Source: Eumeta japonica
Taxonomy: Eukaryota > Arthropoda > Insecta > Lepidoptera > Psychidae
Length of the DNA stretch: 64,000 nt
NCBI GenBank assembly: GCA_005406025.1
Contig: BGZK01000855.1
Location: forward strand, 62,001 to 126,000
Direction of reading: 5' to 3'
Positions within the stretch are counted from its first letter, which is position 1, and each line of letters begins with the position of its first letter. This document shows positions 47,786-60,829 of this stretch, piece after piece. The notes beneath the pieces were generated by a model that did no database searches, was not told where the DNA came from, and saw nothing but the letters and a program-made list of their open reading frames with translations. Both the position numbers and the translations under genes were made by a program.

Positions 47786-50399
47786 TGGTCAACTACTCCG
47801 CATTTTATCAGTCTATGTTATTATTTCTTCAACAAACACATCAATGTTAAAGAAATAAACTCTTGTCGAACAATAATGACGACAATGTTTGCTGTGAACC
47901 TCTTTTTGGAACCGGAGTAACAAATGATATAATAATCTTTATTGTTGCTGAAACAATTAATTATATACATACATAATATTAATATGCCCAAAACAATAAA
48001 TTCATTATCGCAGAGACTAATCTTTGTAAAATTCATTAATATATACTTGAAGCTGTGGTTCCGTGAAGATCAAAACGACGTCCCTGTGTACCAATGTGTC
48101 CTGATATTTATTTGTTTCTAAATATATCTTTAATACTTTAACTTATGTTTAGTAGTTTATTTATGTATTTTTTGCATTGACAAATGCTGAATTTTCATAC
48201 AAAATTTATCTAAAATGAACTGCATTTCCCGATAATCTTCCCATTTCTTTTACAGCGAGCGTTGCAGTTGAAATGTATTATTTCCCCACTATACCATAGA
48301 TGGATAGACCATAGATAGCATAAAACCATCTGTAAGTGATTGCGCGTCGAATGGTTCAAGTCCCATGGTAATACGTTTAGTAACTTTTAACTGATGTTCG
48401 GACAAAAACAATTGTTTCATTTTTATATGTACTGTATATCGATTATATAATAAGTTAGGCTGTTCGAAATATATATAATTTATTTTACTTTTGTAATGTA
48501 AATAAAATTAATTTAAATAACTGTCTTTTTCATGTAACTTCATTTATTTTCTTTTTAACCAGATCATAGTATGGCAATAGCCATACTGGGTGTGTATGTT
48601 TATTGTATGAAAGTTATTGATTAATTCATTTAAAATAGAAATTACCACTTCAATCTTCCTCTTTTTTCAAACAAAAGATGTTAAACGCGAGTCTCTGTGT
48701 CGCCTTTTTGAACAGAGCCCGCCTTGAGTATATTTCAGTTCTCCATTGTTCACCACTTATGCGATAAAGAGCCTTTCTTGTTTTGTTTGACCACATACCC
48801 TTATCAAAGGATGTAATCCTTCTGACCTGTTACCGTGATCGCATAACGGAGGCACTATCTTACGAATCATCTTTGAATATTTATTGAGAGGTGTGTGACC
48901 GGACTGAATGGGAAATGCTATATTAAGGTTCTCTCTGGAGGGGTAAGAGTAGGGTTAGAGCCCAAAAGCCAGGTAAAGCTAAGGACACAAGATACTAGGG
49001 ATTCACTGTGTATCAAACACCTGTCTACTTGGAGGTAAACACTCATAGCACACGTGCGTATACGAGTTCGCTGACTAAAGGTTTATTTTTAACTAGATGG
49101 TCATTTCTATAAGTTCTGTGATTTATAAAAAAAATAATTATTTGTCCGCGACATTTTATAGGTTAATTTATTGTACAATTGATTTTGAATTATTTGTATA
49201 AATGTAGTTTAGTTATTGATTGTGGGTGTTATTTTTATTATTTATCAACTTGTAATAAAAAATTACTATTTGAAATTCAAGAAAAGAAGAATGAATGTTC
49301 TACTGCTAATTTAACTTCATTTTCCTTATCAAAATAATAAATGTGCAAAAATAAGGAAATATATATTTTTTTTATAGTTTTCAGCAAAATAATAATTGGA
49401 ACTCAGGAAATCGTTTTAATTTTCCCCATTACTAACAATCAGTACAAAAATTCAGAAAAGACATCGAACATACGATTTATTGTGAGGAAGTGTAATGGTA
49501 TCATCAATCGTCATCCGCATGTAGTAAAATGGGATTCGTCTCAATTTAATCGTATAATTTTGATTATCCGAGAGAATATAATATCTTAATTCATATAATA
49601 GACGAATATAAAACGTTCATGATATAAATAAATACCTAAAATGCCGCTGACAATTATAGTTTGTTGAATACTCTAAAGATGACACTATAGTGATTCTATT
49701 TGAAAAAAAAATGTATCATATTCAATCGTTTAAAAATCACTTAAACACAGATATTCGTTTCCTACAAAATAATGTAATGTAGGTATATTACATTGTCATA
49801 TTAACATAGGTATATTACACGTCTTCAGTACCTACTGAGGATGTGAATTTTATATATAATTGATTTGTATTATTATTCTATGTATTTATCGATATATTTT
49901 ATTTATTGTATTACACGTATTTTGGCATGTAATCTATTATACAATATTATAAAAGTCGATATTTTCAATAATCTCAAAGACCGGTTCGAAAAATTCCAAT
50001 GGACGCAGATTTACCACCGAATAGCAGATGAATGCGATTCCCTGCAATTCGTTCGTTCATTGCACATCGATAACCAGATAATCGGTCGTCACTGAAACAC
50101 CGATTACCGGCGAAGAAGGTTATTGAAAGTATTACATTCAAAATGGTCCGAGTCTACTAGCGCGGATCAACCAGACAACTTGAATCGAAAGCCATCAGTT
50201 AAATCCGTTTCATACTATCGCTATACCTTCAATATATTTCTATTGTGTACTTATCTATAAAAGAAAAAAGTGTTTCTTTTCCATTAAGTTCAGGTTCTTA
50301 AGCGTGAGGTCAATCCATGTACGACGGGTTTTTAATGTTTAACGGTTTGCTTTTATGTTTGCACTGTAGTCACTCCAAGTATTAAAAAGGATAAAGAAA

Positions 50400-51480
50400 A
50401 AAAAAACATTTTAAATAACTTTCTTTTAGGATTCCGTACCTCAATATGAATAAAAGAACCTTGACAGGATAACTTCGTAGTCCGTCTGTCTGACTGTCTA
50501 CATGTCTGGCAAGACCCTTTTTTTTAGAAACGCATGGTGTATAGGTTTGCGGTTCTTTGGAGCTGTAAAAAATTAAGTCAACGTACTCAAAAAATACTGC
50601 CATTTATGCTCTATTTTTAATACTCGCAAATGAATCGTTACCTATAGGGTCTTTCTCATTGACTTAGAATCATAGAAATTGATAAAAATAAGGTTTCAAA
50701 ACACAAGTAAATGAAACTATTCGAAAATCGTTAACTTGTTATATCATAAAAAAAATCTGTGTGTGTATGCAAATTACATACGATAGAAGTGAAATTTTAG
50801 AAGAGTAACCTACGAGAGAATGAGATGAATATAGAGTATCAAGAATACGATAATTGTAAGCTTTATTTTTTTTTAATATTTTCAGCAAGTTTAAAAAATA
50901 TTTTACATATTCATGAGGTTGTACATGTGATCTATGAGCAATAAGAAACAAGAATGTAATTTATTCATTAGAAAATATTAAAATATAATACTGTTCTAAA
51001 AAATGCTAAGAAGAAATAAAACAACATTTACATCATTACACTGATCAAAATACACAAATACCACGTAGCACTTGCGCGAATGAGTGAGAATATAAATGCT
51101 ACACGGTCAGCTGATGCGAGCCATGGGCGCCGCCATATTGGCCTTGGCTGCTCTGCCGAGTGCCTTTTTTCACTTTACCCCCATTCCGCGGCCGGCTGTA
51201 ACGCCACATGCGATAGATGGACGAAAAAATTTGAGGCGATGGAAAAAAGTTTCACTTAAAAAATTTACTTTAACAAACTAAATCTGCATTTTGAGTATGG
51301 ACCGTGATGTGTTGGCCGATGTGCGCGAGAACATTTTTTATCTTGCCGTTATGAAAATTTAAGAATTCTACAGCATCGGATATTTAAAAGAAAATTTGGT
51401 ATATTTTATGAATAAAAACTTAATTAGAGTTTGTAGGGAACTCATAGGGTGCGTGTCCTATTTGTACTTATACCTATTCA
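50400..51480 (+). repeat. second copy of the GGATTCCGTACCTC interspersed repeat
   Basis: Landmarks shared with 4136-4710: TTAGGATTCCGTACCTC, GTCCGTCTGTCTGAC, ACTGCCATTTATG, CCTATAGGGTC and the terminal GTGCGTGTCCTATTTGTAC. A GC-rich block at about 51090-51200 (with an ORF at 51096-51281) interrupts it and is probably a later insertion. Confidence 0.6.
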
Positions 51481-53076
51481 CATTTTTTAAATTATTCGTT
51501 AAGCTATCCTCCATAGTATTCCACATATCTTTAAAAAAAAATTAACTTCCTGCATATTACGGTTAAAATGTCAGGACCTTTAAAGGTTGGATGGACAAAT
51601 AAGCGAATGAATGACAGGTTCTAACTATTTGGGTACAGAACCCTAAAAACGATAAAAATGGTCAACATTGCGCATAAGTAAGTCTACTTTGAGTCAAGGC
51701 ACACAATACATGGAAGGTTCCAAGGTTGCATTATCCAATTCTGGCAAAATATGGGACGAAATATCCTTATTTCGACCGGATTTCAAACGAATTTACGATC
51801 TCTGCATTGCTTAATTGACTTGATTTATAATTTTCGTCTTGTAGGCACGAAATATTGGTTGTAGGCTATTGTCACTGATTCTGCGATTTAATAATTATTA
51901 TGATTTGGATTATTTTAAAAAGTTGCTTTTTATTGCTCCTAAAAAATTGTTTCGAAAATGAGCGAAGCATAAATTATTAGCATCGATATCAATAATATAT
52001 TATTCATTATATAAAAGTACATATATAATATTGCAATAAATAAATATTATCTGGAACTTGTATCACAAAAATGGTAATTTTTCGTGTTTTTTTTTCTCTT
52101 TTCCTTCCTCCATGTAACGTTATTGTAGATTACTGATAGTCAGCAGGACTACGGTGGTAGACATTGTTCTCATAAATCTATAATAATGTTATCTATCTTT
52201 AAAACATAATTTGATTCAATTAACAGACGAGAATACATTTTTCTAATGTCGGATCTTAGGATAAATGCCCATTTCCAGCGACAACTATTTAGATAGATAA
52301 TAATATGTAAAGCGCCATCTGCAATTCACGTCATATAGTTGACCATTTGTCGTTGAAAACCGGTAAAATAGCGATGAAGGAATTGCTTCAAAATTATACT
52401 AAATAGCTTTAAACAAAGCAATGTGACACTCGTATTCCGCCGACGTCGTAATGCGGTTGACGGATGACTCTTAAAGCGATGAGCAACTCATAATTTTATA
52501 GCGGGTTGCGTGACATAACGCACGCTCGCATGCAGGACGTAGTTGATAGTGAAGAGATTGACAGCGGAGTGTTTCAACAATCAATAGTATTTAACTAGCA
52601 ATTTTAAACATAACAATTACTTTAATATTTAGCAAAACTGTCAAATGCTGTTGCTCCAAATTCGTTACTTGTTAAACTTAAGGGTAAACGAAACACGTCA
52701 ATTTCATATACATTTATTTCATCGTGTTCAAAAAATGTGATTTCAGAGAAATAAGATCACTTAGTTATTTTGATATTTAATATTAAAATACATGAAAAAC
52801 CGGCAGTAATTACGTCCGTATGAGTGCACACAGAAATGAATTAATAGCGTTTATAAACACATATATGTAACTGGATATTGTTATTTATTTGTCAAAATTG
52901 AAAGCTGTCACACCAACGTAGAGTATATATTTCTCCGACATATTTACAAATAAAGAGTGAAAGCAATGACATACAGGACAATTTAATAATCATACAGGTG
53001 TGAAAGGGATGTTCGAAATTACAACAGCTTCCGCATTATTTGGCATAGCGTTGCCGCTTTGGGCCTTACCGGTTAC

Positions 53077-53115
53077 CCAAGCTTGTCAAAGACAGTTCGT
53101 CTTTGCCAAGCTTGG
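53077..53115. repeat. 17-bp inverted repeat, 5-bp loop
   Basis: Arms 53077-53093 and 53099-53115 (CCAAGCTTGtCAAAGAC against GTCTTTGcCAAGCTTGG) differ at one position; the loop is AGTTC. Confidence 0.9.
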
Positions 53116-53981
53116 ACGAGCATCATGTGAACAAAGGGGCGACATACGTTCGAGAACAATTTCTGTTTATTTATTTATCTTTGACTGTCCACCGACTATT
53201 CACGTTCCCATGTTTTATGTCACAAATCTTACAGGTATTTTAAAACCTATTGAAAATTTAGAACGATATATTTTTAAGATGATTTGTAACAGGTAACAAA
53301 CATTTATGTGGTTTTATTCTTCATGAGGCGTAGAGAAATTATTTATTACCTCCTTATAGACCGTTTTCAATAATCATATACATATATATGTATTATTTAT
53401 ATTCATTTGAGACTAATTTAGATACATCGTATAATGTTCGAAAATTGAAAATCGTAACTAACACTTTTTAAATTCAAACACTATTTCCTATCAATAGTGC
53501 AGAATGCATTATCAAACTTGAAACTAAGTAATTAACGCTTACAACTATTAAGTATATATACCAGTTAATTAATTTTTATTGTCACTGTATTTTCATATGT
53601 TTCGCGTTGGCAAATAACTCTCACATTACACATTTTTAATGTGACTTTAATTGAAAAATTGTTACTATTATTATACTCTTTTTCACACTTAAGTTTTAAT
53701 TTTCGCAGAAAAAATATTCCGAATTTATGAATGAAATTCGATGATACATTATGTTTCGTTTCATATTAAATACTCATAAAAAACCATCTAATTGAATGTT
53801 ACTATGTAGATTATATTAAAAATTTCATGTTAATTTGTACAAATAAACATTTTAGATGTTCACATAATATTTATTTACGGAAAAATTAGTCGTGAGTGTT
53901 TCGACAAGAGATTTTTACTAAGTAATATAAATAAGGAAATAAAAAGTATTGTAAAAAGAGCTTTATGACCAATATATATAT

Positions 53982-56900
53982 TAGTGGCGACGGCTTCTTA
54001 GAACTCGATTCTTATCGGCTTCCCTTTCATAAAATATTTAATATGCATAATTCATAAATAAATAAATTATTGCTTTTTAGTATACAGACACTTAAAATTA
54101 TTTTTAATTTTCAATAATTATTGTAAATAATATCCAGCCTTCTTACGTTAGTAACGTAAGCCCTATATAAGAAACACTTTAAATAACTCGAAAGCAACAG
54201 AGTTATTTAGACGACCAAATTCAGAATGTTCGCAATCGTCGTAATCAATGTGAAATGTTGAGTCTTCCATATTCAGTTGTATTATAGCGTTATGGCGCCA
54301 CAGCCCGCGAGCCGCGGGAGAGCGGGGGAATAACTCGGTTTGTCGCGAGTTTCGCTTCCACAACGAAATGACGCAATTGTAATTCGTGTAACATAATTTC
54401 ACCTTTAACGTGAAGACTTAGGTGTTATATTCGGTTGCGGATTCTTGTGATATACATCATTATGTAAATAATAATGCGTTTCGATCAGCGGAGATTTCCG
54501 ATTATACCCGAATAAAAAACGGTTTTGCATATAGCATCATTCCCGTGTCGAATTAAGTATAGAAGCGTTGTGAGTGTAATTGAATTTATATAATACGATT
54601 TAGTGTAGTGGTATTTAAGACGAATTGATTGTTATTCTATTTATTCAGTAAGTGTTTTTCTATTTTCGATTTTAGAATGGCACTCTTAGCAATTGAATGC
54701 TGCACTACGGATTTTTTATTAAAAAGCGAAAACTCCTTTTCAAAATTAACGTTTCAGCAAAAACAGAAAATTATCGAGTTAGATCGTGCTAAACCTAATA
54801 TGAAAATAGATTATAAACGTAAAAATGGTTTTTGTAAGCATTTCCACGTTTCACTTTACGAAAAATTTACTTGGTTGACTGGCAGTTGTAAGCATAATAG
54901 AATGTATCGTTTTCTTTGTTTATTATTTTCAAAATCAAGTAGCGTTTGGAGTAGTACAGGATTTGTAGATATAAATAATTTTACTAATTCCTCGAAAAAA
55001 CACTTACAAACTGAAAAACATATTCGTAGTTCTTTAGCATTGCACGAATTTGGCATTAATAGAATTGAAATTTCTTTAGGGAACTCTTTCGAGGCATATA
55101 ATAAAATAGTAGAACGAAACCGTAATTTAATGAAGCGATTTATAGACACCATTATTTTATTAGGAAGGCAAGAGCTATCGTTTCGCGGCCATGACGAAAA
55201 ATTAACATCAGATAATCGCGGTAATTACATAGAAACTTTGTTGTTTTTAAAAAGATATGATTCAGTATTAGATATGCATTTAGAGCAATGTTCCTCAACT
55301 CAGAACTCTGTGTTCTCTGGTCTCTCGAGTGATATTCAGAACGATTTAATAAAGTCCATAGCTCAGGTCATTAGAGATGAAATTAAATCAGAAATTAACT
55401 TTGCGAAATTCGTGTCGGTTATAGCCGACGAAACACCTGATATTAGCCATCGAGAGCAAATGTCTGTCATATTCCGCTATTTGACTAAGACGGGGATCGA
55501 AGAGATTTGTAGGTTTTTCGATGTTACTTTAGAACGTGGAGCAGATCAGTTATCGCAAAGTATATTAGAGATCATAGATCAGTTTAATTGTAAAGAAAAA
55601 TTAGTCGGTCAGTCGTATGATGGGGCCGCTGTGATGTCGGGTGCTCAGGGCGGCGTACAAACAAAATTAAATTACAATGTCCAATGGCTGTCTTTATTCC
55701 TTGCTATGCTCACGTACTTAACTTAGTGTTATCTCGATCTTTAGAAAATATTCCAGAGTTAAAACAATGTTTCGGCCACATCAATTGCATAATAAAATTT
55801 TTTAATAAATCTACTAAACGTTCGGGTCTTTTAAAATTAACGTCAGATCGTCGTTTGCCTGGTGTCGCAGAAACTCGATGGCAGTATCATTCTCGTATTA
55901 TTAATGTCATTTGTAACTGTAGATCCGACATAATACAAACATTTAATATAATTATAGAAAATCCGATGGATTGGGATTCTGAATCAATTGCCATATCAGA
56001 AAGTTTGTTAATGAAATTAGAAGATAGGGCATTTTGCTTTTTTTTGCATACTTTAGCTGAATTATTTGCAAGAACAGATATTACTTTCGCTTTACTACAA
56101 AATAAACAGAGTGATATAGACTTTATTCGCGAAGTTCAATGGCTATTAAATTGGTTTGAGAGTAATTTCATTAATAAGTTTGACGAAATTTACGACAGTG
56201 TCACTGATATAAGTGAGCCTCCACGAAGACGCCGACGTCTATTTAGCTCAGAATCAGACTTAAAACGCGAGTATAAACGTATTTTCATCGAAATTGTAGA
56301 TAATGTTAAAAATCAAATTCAAACTAGATATAGTTCACTAAGCAATTTGTCGTTTTTAGATTTACTAAGTAAGTCGAAACATGATTTATTCGAACGTACA
56401 TTTCCTGAGGATAAATTAAATAATTTAAATTCATTATTTCCTCGAATTTTTGACATAAATGCATTAAAAAATGAGTTAAAAGTATTATATTCGTCTCCCT
56501 CGCTTAAAGGATTAGATATGTACGAGTTATTTTTGCATTTACAAAAAGATATCTTAAAAGATCCATTTCCTCAAATTTTAAGCTTCAGTAATATCTGTTT
56601 AACCCTTCCGATAACAATTGCGGCCGCGGAACGATCTTTTTCAGCTCTCAAACGCATTCATACGTACCTCAGGAATAGCCAGACAGAACAAAGGCTTTCA
56701 GATCTCGCGTTTTATCTATAGAAAAACATTTACTGTTGCAAATCAAAAGTAAGCCAAATTTTATGACTTGGTATTAGCTCATTTTCTCAAGAAAAATCGT
56801 AGATTACCACTAGAATTTAAATAGCTTTTTATCTCATTTAATTCATTTATCCACTGCGCTGCTATAAATTCGACTAAAGGAAACTACTTCATTAGCTTTT

Positions 56901-57112
56901 TCAAAGCTGCTTTTATGCATGCTCGAAGTCTTCCGTTTGTATTCTATCGTTGACTTCAAGTATGCCAAAAGTGGCGAATGAAATATCTCCGCGTTATACC
57001 AGAGGGCGTTACAGAGCTCGGTAAGTAATAGTTATATTTTATTAATAATGTTTAATGTTGACAATTTTTTAAGGTTCGGCTTCCTTTATATTTTTCTCAC
57101 CCCTCGCCACTG
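53982..57112 (+). mobile_element. end-to-end hAT DNA transposon (DUF4371/ZMYM1-like)
   Basis: The element is 3131 bp. The left end TAGTGGCGACGGC pairs with the right end, which reads CAGTGGCGAGGGG on the opposite strand: a hAT terminal repeat with the first base mutated on the left. It is flanked on both sides by ATATATAT (53974-53981 and 57113-57120). That fits an 8-bp target duplication but is weak evidence inside an AT run. It carries one plus-strand transposase gene. Confidence 0.88.
54629..56824 (+). pseudogene. hAT transposase, TTF-type finger plus DUF4371 and hATC domains
   Basis: The frame may start at ATG 54677 (MALLAIECC) or further upstream. Order: a TTF-like zinc finger region (WLTGSCKHNRMYRFLCLLF, residues ~85-105), then DUF4371 (ELSFRGHDEKL, NRGNYIE, VSVIADETPDIS, GQSYDGAAVMSG). 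Next come the CxxH motif CYAHVLNLVL, the TRW motif ETRWQYHSR, and the C-terminal hATC (TIAAAERSFSALKRIHTYLR). Asp of ADET and of YDGAA are the likely first two catalytic residues. Frame breaks lie near 55690 (QW|AVFIPCYAH) and at two T runs near 56709 and 56760. With those slips the frame runs to the TAG at 56822-56824. The protein is otherwise well conserved, so the copy is young or the breaks are consensus errors. Confidence 0.9.
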
Positions 57113-60100
57113 ATATATATATAATAAAGCCTTCCACAGAAAATACTTTAAAATTGCAAGAATTGTCTACAGACGTAACACACGATATGAAACACATAGA
57201 CGTTGTTACCTGATACGTAATGTAACAATTTTACTGTTGGGAACCATTCTAGGTCGTAGTATAGTAATTTTAACACTATAAATGCAAAATGTGAGGTAAC
57301 AATAATTATTCCTAATACGTAAGATTATTTTCAATAGAATCGACGACGACGAAAAGAAACATGATGTTAGCGTTTAAAAATATGAAACAAAAAAAAAATT
57401 TAAGAAATAAATTTGTTTCTTTACATTTTCTTGAAATTACCTGCATGTTGAAATTGAACGCCTTGTAATAAATTAGCCTTTAGGAACATGCATTTCACAA
57501 GAATAATATCTGCACACATTTTACTTTTCTTTTGAAATGGTTGATAACTTCGGATTACTTATTTGGACGTATGAAAATGTTCGATAAACTACAATCCAGT
57601 ATGCTAATTATGTTATTATAAACAAATATATACAGTTAAATAGATACTAATCTATTTAACGGTATGTATTTGTTAATGATTCGTAAATAATACATTATGT
57701 AGAATTCTTGTAAAATATTTTATGCACAATATGATTATGTTACAAATGTTAAAATCATTTTCTAAATTCGACTCGTTTCGGTTTACACTATGTAAGCCGA
57801 AATGAGTTGAATTTGTTATTGTTATTGTCACTCAGAAATACCTTTTTTTCTGATTTCGGCTAGAGACTTATCAAAAACGATTTGGCATGTAAAAAAACAT
57901 ATAGCCGTGAGTTTTGTTGTATTGTATTCTATAAATTATTGTCAGTAACCAATGTCAGGAATTTGACGAGAATTGAAAAATATTCTTTTTTTAATGCAAA
58001 TAGTAAATTCAATTCTAGCCCAGCTGCATTTGTTGCTTCATCCCCTATATTTTTGGCGTAATTCATTACTAAATAATGTTTATAAATTTGGCATACATTT
58101 AACGATCATTTCTTTCTTTCGAGTCATGGGTTGCAATTCTATATTCTGAGACATATTTCGTTTAACATAAAATAAAAACTGAAAATTTTAGCAAAACTGG
58201 TCCAAATATATCCCTCACTTTTTAGGGATTTTCAGCGAAATTTAACCATAAAATACTAAAATAATGTATTCATTTGCTCGCTTTAAGCTATCATAATAGC
58301 AATTCTATTGAAATGACTCAAATTATATTATAAGAGTGCTTAGTAATCGCACAAAACACAATTCGTTGTACTAACTAGAATAATTTGTGTAATGTTCAGA
58401 GAAATCGGTTTAGCGGTATGGATTCTTAGTAACACTCACAGAAAACTAAAAATGTACCGAATATCCTTTTACTGGCTTTCAGTTATATCGTTTCAAAATT
58501 TAAATAATATCTGTTTGATGACAAGAATTCTTAGTATTTTTCAAGGAACTCCAAAAATCTATTAAAAATCCTTTCATTGTTATTCGTTGTCTTTACACAA
58601 AATTTTATTAAAATCGATTAAATTGTAAGGTTTCTTAGTAATTCTCGCGAAGAATTATTAAAAATGTATTGATACCCTTTTTTTGGCTTTAATTTATTTC
58701 CACAGTAATTTTTATTAAAATCGCCTTAATTACAGGGTTCTTAGAAATTCTCACAAAACCCTAAAAATGTATCGAATATCTCTTTACTGGTTTTCATTTT
58801 TCTCCACTCTCCATTTCCATACTATTTTTTATTGGTTAATCTGTAAGGGTTTTGTGAAAAAATATAATTTGATAAGAATATTGTTATTATGATTGTAGCC
58901 CCTTATTGAAATTGTAATAAACGACAATTAAAATTTTGTGTTCAGAATATAAATGTAAGAAGTTAAATTATAAATCATCAAATAATATAATTTAACTCCT
59001 GACTAATTAAAATCTGACAAATAACGTACCTGCGGGCTGACACCACTTTCTGTTATTCTTGTGTTTGTAGTAATTCGACAAAGCATTCGTACATTTAATA
59101 ATTGTTTTCACTTTACTTGAAATAAAGAATTCCGGAAAAACTGTAATTTCCATTTTCTTTTGTAGACGGTATCTTCCGAACGAATCGGATACGTCGCAGG
59201 TGCTTTAGTTTTAAAATTAATTTATTTTTTTTGTTGACGGTGAGGTGACATTTAATTTTCGAGAATGAACGATTTAAACTCACACCCCTTACGCATGCGC
59301 GTGTGCAAGGGAACGAATATGCATACGCACACGTCCATGCACACGTATACGCCTACAGATAAATGGTGGGAAAAAAACGTGTGCGTCTCAGGACGCCCGA
59401 CAGAAGTGAAAACTGAAACTAATCTAAGTTGAACTATTTAATATTAAAATTATTTAACTTGAGAAAAGCTTAGGTCATTACTTAAATTTTATGTATATTA
59501 ATATGATAATGTAAGGAAAGGTTCTTTATTAATCAAATATTTTATTAATCATAAAATATATTTTATTCTTAGTTACAACTCTTGAATATGTACATTATTA
59601 GTAACATTATTTAATCCTGTAAAAGTAATATTTGGCTTATGGTAGCTATAATAAGCAACAAAATTTTTACACTGTATGTCATCTAAAAATCTTACAAAGA
59701 CTACATCGAGTACAGTTTCATGACTTGTTGTAGCTTCTTCTGGCTTATTAATCGTTCTTAATTGTGATTTTGATTGTAGGAACGATATTAAATTTTTTGC
59801 TCGATCATAGGTTATATGCTCACTGTCAACAGTATATGTTTATCGCACACTAAACTCACAGTAGAGAGAGGGAGAAGTGTCTGTCCGAAATACGGCCAGC
59901 GCTGTGGGTTAGAGCGAGACAGGAGGAGCCTGTCCACCGCTGCCGTATGCGTGAGAGAAAGGGAAGCCAGATAGACTGGCGCCGTAACGCGTTACGTTAC
60001 GAAGCGGTTTACCCTCCCTTAAAAAGTTATAACTTCAAAAAACTAACTTTTTCAGATACCTCTTTTGAAATTGCAGGCGGCCGGAGCATCTTTCTTGCCC

Positions 60101-60144
60101 TCAAATATCTTGACTTTCAATCTTTCTTTGCTTTTGAGAAACAA
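57113..60144. other. intergenic stretch between hAT and mariner elements
   Basis: It holds the hairpin at 57764-57814, diverged tandem-like words around 58360-58800 (TTCTTAGtAAttCtC...AAAATgTA repeated about four times), alternating purine-pyrimidine sequence at 59290-59375, and GC-richer repeat-like DNA at 59870-60080. No coding evidence. Confidence 0.5.
57764..57814 (+). repeat. 23-bp hairpin with 5-bp loop
   Basis: Arms 57764-57786 and 57792-57814. On a plus-strand RNA the arms pair along their full length with three G:U wobbles and no mismatch. On the minus strand the same three positions are A:C mismatches. Confidence 0.85.
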
Positions 60145-60808
60145 CTAAAAATCATATTGTGCTAAGTCGGGGCGGAGGGGATATGGAGGGTGAGGTAGGA
60201 TAGACTGATTTTTTAGTTTTCTGGCGGACGGGTGCGGCGCGGCGTCGTCGCGGTGCCAAATTAGGTGCCGGATTCGTGACTTCGGTTGTATGTCACACCG
60301 ATCACATAATACTGCTGGAGTACAAACTGTCACATATCACTCAAAACAAAGTTCTTGATCCCTCACCATCAGATGGGCGATATGATAGGTCTTACAAATA
60401 TGTTTCTATGCTTTTCGCGCGGGGTGATATTTTGTTGGTGCTGGTTCATTTTCAAAGCATCATACGATCGATTGTCTCTGTGTTTCGTGGTTGTAGTTCT
60501 ACAGTCATACCGTGTAGCACCACCACTACTTCGTACCAATGTATTGGGGGGCTCTTTTGCTCATCGATCAGTTTGTGGGGCAACCATCTCGAACAACGTT
60601 TACGGTGAGAAAGGTGATAGTGAATAATGATTTGCACTGCTACCGATCCAACAACCTGTTCTTGGTTGAATTTTTCAACTGCTTCAACATTTTGTCGAGT
60701 GACCGCGGCCAGCGGCCGTTCTATTCTCGCTTCATTTTCAAAGCTTACCCGTTCTCTTTTACACTTAGCGAAAAACAAAAACAGTTGCTCGTGAACAAGC
60801 GGACTCAC
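60145..60808 (-). mobile_element. decayed mariner (Tc1/mariner) transposase remnant
   Basis: Reading leftward: helix-turn-helix region ERPLAAVTRQNVEAVEK, then HYHLSHRKRCSRWLPHKL (about 60640-60560), then a scrambled middle. The C-terminal catalytic block LIWHRDDAAPH...HPPYPLRPDLAQYDF (about 60240-60150) follows. The second Asp (HRD) and third Asp (QYD) of the DDD triad are visible, 31 residues apart rather than mariner's usual 34. The first catalytic Asp segment (GDETW in the family) is not recognisable. No terminal repeats were found. It is an old, inactive copy. Confidence 0.85.
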
Positions 60809-60829
60809 TAAGAGTAGTAAACAAAAATT

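Larger units (their letters stand above)
47786..53981. other. long intergenic stretch without recognised genes
   Basis: It holds the repeat at 50400-51480, a hairpin at 53077-53115, and otherwise AT-rich DNA. A 98-codon ORF (53000-53296) spans the hairpin and has no family I know. The 48650-49090 block is less AT-rich and may be an old repeat. No exon chains were found. Confidence 0.5.

Noticed and set aside
48353..48363. GGTTCAAGTCC, a tRNA box B match
   Set aside because: No box A at the right distance and no cloverleaf can be drawn around it.
51096..51281. Short ORF with a hydrophobic N-terminus like a signal peptide
   Set aside because: It lies in a GC-rich block inserted in an interspersed repeat and has no downstream domain.
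54163..54402. Minus-strand ORF inside the second hAT
   Set aside because: It lies in the 5' untranslated part of the element and shows no motif.
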